From assembly GCA_009746045.1 (NCBI GenBank), contig RPFO01000670.1:62001-126000 (forward strand): a stretch of DNA of 64,000 nucleotides, written 5' to 3'. A program made the position numbers and the translations under genes. Positions 56,640 through 64,000 of this stretch are shown here, piece after piece. The stretch comes from Mesostigma viride. Lineage: Eukaryota > Streptophyta > Mesostigmatophyceae > Mesostigmatales > Mesostigmataceae. Each line of letters begins with the position of its first letter. Within the stretch, counting starts at the first letter, position 1. Under the pieces are notes generated by a model. It was not told the DNA's origin and searched no databases. It worked only from the letters and a program-made list of their open reading frames with translations.

Positions 56640-59600
56640 TTACCGCGAGAAAAAAATGGCAGCATCCTTCCACAGAGGGCAAGGGAACCGTTTCTCCAGG
56701 TGGAAGCGGTCGGCCCCCCCAGCAGTGCTGGCGCTGCCATCTGTCACCGCCCCATCCGCGCTGGCCCCGCTGGCGACCTGAGCTGCCTTGCTGGCGCGCT
56801 CCTCTGCGCGGCGCAGGCAGTCGCTGACGAGGGTGAGGCTCATCTCCTGGGCCAGCACCTCGCGGTTGCGCACATTGCCAAAGGAGGCGGCCAGGATGGT
56901 GGGGAAGAGCACCTCCACCAGCGCCGTATCGGTGAAGTAGGGGAAGGGGACCGCACAGAGCTAATGGAGGCAAGCAGGCACAGCACAGGGCAAGCACACG
57001 CAAGCATGAGCGGCAGCGGGCAAGCCACGTTACGAGCAGTCCAGCACACATACTTGATGTCTGGACAAATGCACGGGAAATAGCTGGCATTATCACAAGC
57101 TTACTGCCTGCAACGCAGTCGACAGTGACACAAGATAACACACACTTTCAAGCCTGAGAGCTCACAAGGGAGTCATATAGCAGGCGCCAACAACTTTCAA
57201 AAGGGAGTCATATAGCAGGCACCAGCAACTTTCAAAAGGGAGTCATATAGCAGGCACCAACAACTTTCAAAAGGGAGTCATATAGCAGGCGCCAACAACT
57301 TTCAAAAGGGAGTCATATAGCAGGCACCAACAACTTTCAAAATCATACTCATGCTCGACCACCACAGTTAGTTTCAGCCCCTCTGCTTTCCGTCGGCTGC
57401 CTGTATCATTATGTGCATAGCTAGTCATAGTATGCCGCCAGGGTCGTCCAAGCCGGTTGTGATCAACTCACAGCACAGCCTGGTGAGCATTATCCCAGTC
57501 AATGCGGTCAGACTGCTGATCGGGTCGCAAAGTTTGGCTTACAAGTCTCCATGCACCCACAAACTTTACAATCAAAACAAATTCAACGAGAGCACCAGTA
57601 CAAGCGCGCCGATTCATGTACCCGCCGCGGTGCATACCTTTTGAAGTATGGTGGGGCTTTTGCCCCAGTGTAGGACGGCTTGGTTATGGGGGCATTGCAC
57701 GGAGAAGTACCCGACCAGAAGCAGCACCTCGTTGAGGAGGGCCTTCACCTGCGGAGCATCATAGGGTTGCAGCCACCAGACCAAAGGTTCATAAAAAATT
57801 GTGACCACCGGACCACGGAGGAAGCCTCGTCAATGGCGGGTAAACATGCGATGTTAATTAGGGCATGCACTGAAGATGTGGGCATGCACTGAAGATGTGG
57901 GCATGCCCTGAAGATGTGGGCATGCCCTGAAGATGTGGGCATGCACTGAAGATGTGGGCATGCACTGAAGATGTGGGCATGCACTGAAGATGTGGGCATG
58001 CACTGAAGATGTGGGCATGCACTGAAGATGTGGGCATGCACTGAAGATGTGGGCATGCACTGAAGATGTGGGCATGCACTGAAGATGTGGGCATGCACTG
58101 AAGATGTGGGCGTGCACTGAAGATGTGGGCATGCACTGAAGATTTGGGCATGCACTGAAGATGTGGGCATGCCCTGAAGATGTGGGCATGCACTGAAGAT
58201 GTGGGCATGCACTGAAGATGTGGGCATGCACTGAAGATGTGGGCGTGCACTGAAGATGTGGGCATGCACTGAAGATGTGGGCATGCACTGAAGATGTGGG
58301 CATGCACTGAAGATGTGGGCGTGCACTGAAGATGTGGGCATGCACTGAAGATGTGGGCATGCACTGAAGATGTGGGCATGCACTGAAGATGTGGGCATGC
58401 ACTGAAGATGTGGGCATGCACTGAAGATGTGGGCATGCACTGAAGATGTGGGCATGCACTGAAGATGTGGGCATGCCCTGAAGATGTGGGCATGCACTGA
58501 AGATGTGGGCATGCACTGAAGATGTGGGCATGCACTGAAGATGTGGGCATGCACTGAAGATGTGGGCATGCCCTGAAGATGTGGGCATGCACTGAAGATG
58601 TGGGCATGCCCTGAAGATGTGGGCATGCACTGAAGATGTGGGCATGCACTGAAGATGTGGGCATGCACTGAAGATGTGGGCATGCACTGAAGATGTGGGC
58701 ATGCACTGAAGATGTGGGCATGCACTGAAGATGTGGGCATGCCCTGAAGATGTGGGCATGCACTGAAGATGTGGGCATGCACTGAAGATGTGGGCATGCA
58801 CTGAAGATGTGGGCATGCACTGAAGATGTGGGCATGCACTGAAGATGTGGGCATGCACTGAAGATGTGGGCATGCACTGAAGATGTGGGCATGCCCTGAA
58901 GATGTGGGCATGCCCTGAAGATGTGGGCATGCCCTGAAGATGTGGGCATGCACTGAAGATGTGGGCATGCACTGAAGATGTGGGCATGCACTGAAGATGT
59001 GGGCATGCCCTGAAGATGTGGGCATGCCCTGAAGATGTGGGCATGCACTGAAGATGTGGGCATGCACTGAAGATGTGGGCATGCACTGAAGATGTGGGCA
59101 TGCACTGAAGATGTGGGCATGCCCTGAAGATGTGGGCATGCACTGAAGATGTGGGCATGCCCTGAAGATGTGGGCATGCCCTGAAGATGTGGGCATGCAC
59201 TGAAGATGTGGGCATGCACTGAAGATGTGGGCATGCCCTGAAGATGTGGGCATGCCCTGAAGATGTGGGCGTGCACTGAAGATGTGGGCATGCCCTGAAG
59301 ATGTGGGCATGCACTGAAGATGTGGGCATGCACTGAAGATGTGGGCATGCACTGAAGATGTGGGCATGCCCTGAAGATGTGGGCATGCCCTGAAGATGTG
59401 GGCATGCACTGAAGATGTGGGCATGCACTGAAGATGTGGGCATGCCCTGAAGATGTGGGCATGCCCTGAAGATGTGGGCATGCACTGAAGATGTGGGCAT
59501 GCACTGAAGATGTGGGCATGCACTGAAGATGTGGGCATGCACTGAAGATGTGGGCATGCACTGAAGATGTGGGCATGCACTGAAGATGTGGGCATGCACT

Positions 59601-62600
59601 GAAGATGTGGGCATGCACTGAAGATGTGGGCATGACCTGAAGATGTGGGCGTGCACTGAAGATGTGGGCATGCACTGAAGATGTGGGCATGCACTGAAGA
59701 TGTGGGCATGCACTGAAGATGTGGGCATGGGGCTGTGATGGACCGGGCGTGGGGTCATGAAGATGTGGGCATGGGGCTGTGATGGACCGGGCGTGGGGCC
59801 AACTTGGCGCTGACGACCGCTACTGATGTGCTTGGGTTCATGCTCTCTTAACACATCAAGTGCTCACTACAACGCATGCGGTACTGTGGGCCCCGATGTG
59901 GCTGGCCCATGCTTGCTCATACACATTTGTGCAGGGAGGATCCTAGGACATGGTCAGCTTCTGAGCATGCATATATGTCAACAAGCGGGAACGCCATACT
60001 TTGATTCCTATATGCCCCCCTTCAGTGGCAAGTCTGTAGACATGCCAGCATAGTCAGCAGATGTCCTTCGGGATAAACTGATGACAGTCGTAACAACTTC
60101 ATAAGCCAAGAGGCGATGGGTAGGGTTAATCGATTGGAAAAGCCCCAAACCAACATTTTCTGAACCAAAGCCCAGGACGTCTGCACTTGCCAATGCCACG
60201 GGTGGGATGATGGATAAAAAACGCAGGTTTTGCGGCGGCAAGCTAGGACGTTAGGTGACAAGTGAGGCCCCGCAGGGCCAGCCTACCCTAAACGGGGCAT
60301 ACCCACTAACGCAAGTACGGAGGGCGGCCATTTCTGGGCCAACCTTCCGACCACTCATTCCCCACAAGGAAGACATCATGACAAGCACTCGCATGTCCGC
60401 TTACATCCGCTCGGTTGGTGCGCTCCCATTCGGCAGTGCAGTACGAGAGAAGGAAGGAGACGAGGTGGTGGAACTCCACCTTGAGGTCCGGCAGCGCCTG
60501 CACAAGTACACCATGTCAACAGGGCACGCAAAATATGAGGGGCCTGGGTCACCCAACGGCAGCCAGCAAGACATGCACGGGTGCGCGGGCACAGACAGCA
60601 TGGGACCTCGTCATCTTTGCGCACGGCACGTGTATGGGAAACGGCGCGTGGGGTAAATGCACGCATGCATACGAGCCTCAAAATGGACCACCTGGCTCCT
60701 CCCCATTTGGGATTCCGTCATCCCCGCGACTTGACCCGGTGCCCTACCATGTCATCAACCCCACCGACACACACACGTACACGCGGCCCTCACCAGCATC
60801 TCCTGCACGAGTGCCAGGTCCATGCGCGCCGTGTTGTTAAGCACATGCAGCACACTGGTGGCGACCAGGATAAAGTTGGACGGCAAAATGTAGCAGGGCG
60901 GCTCCGAGGCATCCAGGTCAGGGCACACGCGGCCATGCGTGGAGTGGAGCAGAACCGACGTCAGAAGCGACGTCAGCCCCACCAGCGAGTTGGCGCGCAT
61001 GGCCGCAAGCACCGCTTGGTTGCTGGCGCTCGCATGCGGACGCGGGCGGATCACCAGGTGCGAGGGGGAGGCGGCGGCAACCTTGGCAGCCGCCACTGCC
61101 GCTGCCACCACCATGTTGGTGGAGCTGTTGGTCCTGCGTCCCGCCAGGGAGCCACCCTGGGACGCACAGGCGGCGGCACACCCTGCGTCCCCGCTGCTAC
61201 CTTTGCTGCCGTTGCACATGGGTGCATCCGCGTGGGTGTCGGGGGGTGTTGCGGATGTGTCCGGCTGGGCTTTGCTGTTGGCAGGGCTGGGTCCCTGCGC
61301 CTTGCTCTTGCTGGGGGGTTCAGCCCACAGGATCCCGCACTCGTCCAGGGAGGAGGTGGTGACCGTCTCCAGCAGCAACAGGCCTTGCTCCACCAGACCA
61401 GAGATTGGGGCCGCGTCCGCCTGGGGGACGGCCATGAACGCATGGCGAGAATCGGGAACACAAGGGAAGCCGGTGACAACATGGCGGACGCAGAATAGGC
61501 CGGATGCATGGCCCAAACAACGCAACAAGTTCAAAAAAGACAGCTCAACGACGCATAACGACAGCTCTGAGGTCGGCATCCCAACCACGCCAAGTATGGT
61601 GGCGCACACGGTGGCCGATGCACACATGGCCTTGGGGTGCAAGGGGCCCAGCAGGCACAGGTACCCGGACTGTGATAGCAATGAAAGAAGACAAAAAGGC
61701 ATGAGCTTATGACCAAGTATATGATGTCAAAGAGAATCGAACATGTTGCCACTTGAAAGTGGGGATGACTGGGTGCATAGGATGTGCAGGCATACGAAAC
61801 GACAGGGGGCCAGGCCTTAGCGGCCCATGCCATGGAAACCCAAACCAAGAAGAGGGCATCCATCAACAGCACGGCAGCATAGAGGCACCAAAGTACCTCG
61901 GCACTCAACACAGCAGCCAGCAGCGAGCCCACAATAGTCCACCCTGCATCCACCAGCACTTTGCCTTCAGGGTCCTATCTACATCGGCCTGCACCAGGCA
62001 CAGCCGTCCTGCCGTCAGCAGCCAACTCCATCCCTTGGGTTCCGCACCGTCGGCAAGGCGTGTGGTGGCCCGTCGGCAAGGCGTGTGGTGGCCGTGGCAC
62101 ACCCGACCAGGTGGCGACTGCACCAGGGGAGAGGCTATTGACTGTAACCTTTCACACTCTTAACACAAGGACTAATACGACAGGGGGTCGTGCGTCATTA
62201 GAGCCACTCCCCTGAACTATGATGGAGTAAATAAACCCTACGAGGTGGTATGATGCTCAGCGCCCTAACACAGTACAAACCAGGTGAGAGGCACGCATCC
62301 CTGGTACCGCACGTGTTGGCCCCACACCCAAGAACGCGCCCCCCCCCCTGCAACGTGCTATTTGCCCCACGTCTGGCCACTTGTTGCGCATGCGCCGCAG
62401 TGCCCAAGCTCACCACGGGGCGGTCGAATACGAGGAAAAGGTCGCACAGCCGGTCCAGCACCCCCGTGGCCGCCACCAGCTCCGCCTGCACCGCGTGGGG
62501 TTGCATGGCGGGCACCGCACAGCATGGGGGGAGGAGCGGACGAGGGGAGCAAAGGATGAAGGAGGGGAGGAGGAGCCGTGCAGGATGAAAGGGGAGGAGG

Positions 62601-63490
62601 AGCCGTGCAGGATGAAAGGGGAGGAGGAGCCGTGCAGGATCGGCAGACAAACGGAGCGGGCACAGGATGGATGCCACATGCGCCAAGCTAGATGTATGGT
62701 CACAAGGGTGGCGGAAGCCAGGCTGTTGATAACAGGAAGTCGACACGGCAAGCAAATGGGATTAGTCGACATGGCAAGCAAATGAGACTAGAGAATAGAA
62801 GTTGACGGATGCAAGACAGCTATAATAATGATCACGTGGGGGTCGCATGGGCGGGGCCCTCACATCTAACGTCTGAAAAAGCTGGGGGGTTACGCACAGC
62901 AACTCTAATGCAATGATGATGAGCCACTAGCCTTCCCAACGCCCCCATGTTATTCCAAGAAAAGCAGAACCAGCTTGCTCTGTTCCACACGTGCAAACTG
63001 CAGGCAGAAGAAAGCAACTCCCGATCCTGTGCAACCAACGCCTTGGGGAAGGACCTTATCTGTGCCACCAATATGACACACCAAACCGAAACATTGGGGA
63101 GTGCGGCTATCTACCATACGCCACTGCCTGGCCACGCACTACCTACAGCCATGCGTGCATCCAAGCAAAAAACGCGCATGAGCTTTGAACATGTCCAAAA
63201 CCCAGAACTCCCACAACGCAAAGAGTGTGCCGGAGAGGGTTTCAAAATGCCATTTTATATGAAGCGAGCCTCTGCCAGAATCCTATACCAGCAGAATACC
63301 TTCCAGACCTCCCCCAGCCTCCCGTGCATTGCTGCACACAGCCGCAACATCCAACCCCGCATGAAACCACATACCAGGTCGCCCTGCACGCGGCGCAGGT
63401 CACTCCCCGCCACTGTCTTGTGGCCCAGCACTGCGATGGTGACGGGCAACAGGCCCATCCAGGTGGATGAGGGCGGTGGCGCGGACGCTG
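56640..63490 (-). CDS. SCAPER: SCAPER homologue (S-phase cyclin A-associated protein in the ER), 3' part
   Basis: Exons (high to low): about 63490-63375, 62485-62414, 61974-61897, 61669-61586, 61420-60794, 60497-60405, 57748-57638, 56960-56640. Phases agree and give about 500 C-terminal residues. The order of conserved blocks matches plant and animal SCAPER: LLPVTIAVLGHKT, GVLDRLCDLFLVFDRPV, SLVGLTSLLTSVLL, YILPSNFILVATSVLHVLNN, LPDLKVEFHHLVSFLLSYC, LNEVLLLVGYFSV and NQAVLHWGKSPTILQK, then FPYFTDTALVEVLFP. The protein ends FPCPLWKDAAIFFSR, the usual SCAPER terminus. In humans SCAPER is an ER-associated protein that binds cyclin A and influences cell-cycle timing and cilia; its C-terminal domain is probably helical-repeat. 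A low-complexity Ala/Ser/Pro insertion lies in the 61420-60794 exon. The 61669-61586 exon and the first acceptor are less certain. The N-terminus lies beyond 64000; CAG|GTACGC at 63963 may be the end of another exon. Confidence 0.85.
57166..57342. repeat. 35-bp tandem repeat, five copies, in the last SCAPER intron
   Basis: The unit is AGGGAGTCATATAGCAGGCG then CCAACAACTTTCAAA; copies differ by G/A in GGC(G/A)CCA. It lies in the intron 56961-57637. Confidence 0.93.
57861..59729. repeat. 19-bp minisatellite in a SCAPER intron, about 98 copies
   Basis: The unit is GGGCATGCACTGAAGATGT, with recurrent GCCCTG for GCACTG and GCGTGC for GCATGC. It occupies most of the 2656-nt intron 57749-60404. Nineteen is not a multiple of three and the reverse unit has no stop, so all three minus frames stay open for 610-666 codons; these are not genes. 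Confidence 0.97.
59714..59801. repeat. 44-bp duplication at the edge of the 19-bp array
   Basis: TGAAGATGTGGGCATGGGGC followed by TGTGATGGACCGGGCGTGGG occurs twice in tandem. The first copy uses the last 19-bp unit as its start, so the array and this duplication share sequence. Confidence 0.85.
62034..62096. repeat. Short two-copy repeat in a SCAPER intron
   Basis: CCGTCGGCAAGGCGTGTGGT occurs twice in succession, with a period of 25 nt, in the intron between 61974 and 62414. Confidence 0.7.
62557..62640. repeat. 27-bp repeat, about three copies, in a SCAPER intron
   Basis: The unit GAGGAGGAGCCGTGCAGGAT then GAAAGGG is repeated with no substitutions in its core. It lies in the intron 62486-63374. 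Confidence 0.85.
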
Positions 63491-64000
63491 CTGCAGTGAC
63501 AGCTGGCGCCCGTGGTGACCTCTCCGCGCTGCTGGCGCCACTGGTGTCTTGTCTTGTGGCTGTGCGTGTCAACCAACCCAAGAGTCCACCGCCCAAGGCC
63601 GACTCACCATCATTCGCCGTCATGGGTCATGAGGGAGAAGCGCATGCCATCCAGCCATCCTTCAGGACTTGCATGAAACAAACTAAGGACACCTTGCATG
63701 GTCTGGCACGCCTTCTGCGCATGAACAGAAAATATCTAGTAATCAAGGAAGTTGCTCAGAGCCCGTGTGGTGGAGCCAGCCCACCCACATGCCCCGCGCA
63801 CAAAGGGATGCACGCATGGGAAAAGGCAGCCACGCTCATGACAAGGTCAAGTGACAGGTGCGGCCGCGGTCAGGAAACTGGTTCTACACGGCATGACAAA
63901 GGGGCGGATTGAAATCGATGCCGATGAAGAGGCAGGGCGGTTGCTTGTCCCTGGGTGCGTACCTGATTTTCCTCCATCAGGCGTCACAACGGCTTGGGTG
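63491..64000 (-). other. Probable SCAPER intron and possible exon end
   Basis: Most of this stretch reads as intron sequence. At 63964-64000 the minus strand has an open frame (QAVVTPDGGKS) that ends AAATCAG|GTACGC, a fair donor. This may be the 3' end of the preceding SCAPER exon, but with 37 nt visible it cannot be confirmed. Confidence 0.3.

Noticed and set aside
57745-59854. Minus-strand ORFs of 610-666 codons with a repeated HAHIFSACPHLQC peptide
   Set aside because: They are produced by the 19-bp intronic minisatellite; all three frames are open for the same reason. The array lies between two SCAPER exons.
60939-61712. Plus-strand ORF of 257 codons
   Set aside because: It is the antisense shadow of the long SCAPER exon 61420-60794, which has clear family motifs on the minus strand.

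Overview
This window looks like a gene-poor, repeat-rich stretch of nuclear DNA from a unicellular eukaryote, most likely a green alga. The evidence is many small exons with GT/AG borders, introns full of minisatellites, non-LTR retrotransposons, and TGTAA (the usual chlorophyte polyadenylation signal) about 110-180 nt after the stop codons of both recognisable genes. No prokaryotic gene organisation is visible. The species cannot be fixed from the sequence alone.

Layout. 1-11869 is an array of 188 identical 63-bp units plus a partial one. 12628-12720 holds one likely exon (+). 13157-25093 is a second array of about 320 units of 37 bp. 25414-27319 holds a phase-consistent set of exons (+) for an unrecognised coiled-coil protein with a cysteine-rich C-terminus; the 37-bp array is probably inside an intron of this gene. 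27684-33720 is a graveyard of 5'-truncated non-LTR retrotransposons: RTE-clade copies on both strands and an element with a restriction-like endonuclease. 34870-42449 (-) is a ten-exon EXO1 gene (5'-3' exonuclease of mismatch repair and end resection) with all catalytic residues; two of its introns are minisatellites, and intron 6 has the borders of a minor-class AT-AC intron. 43824-44058 (-) is a possible exon of unknown function. 44428-55507 is a second retroelement cluster with nested insertions whose target-site duplications can be read directly, including a 1794-bp TGTTAG...CTAACA element inside an RTE copy that itself sits inside another RTE copy. 56640-63490 (-) is the 3' half of a SCAPER homologue (S-phase cyclin A-associated protein in the ER); its introns carry 19-bp, 35-bp and 27-bp tandem repeats, and its 5' part lies beyond the window.

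There is no operon-like cooperation between the genes. EXO1 and SCAPER are independent, co-oriented single genes separated by retroelements. The main points of interest are the extreme homogeneity of the 63-bp array, the intronic arrays, the candidate AT-AC intron, the layered insertions with readable target-site duplications, and the small hairpins that end several different RTE families just before a TTAA-type tail.
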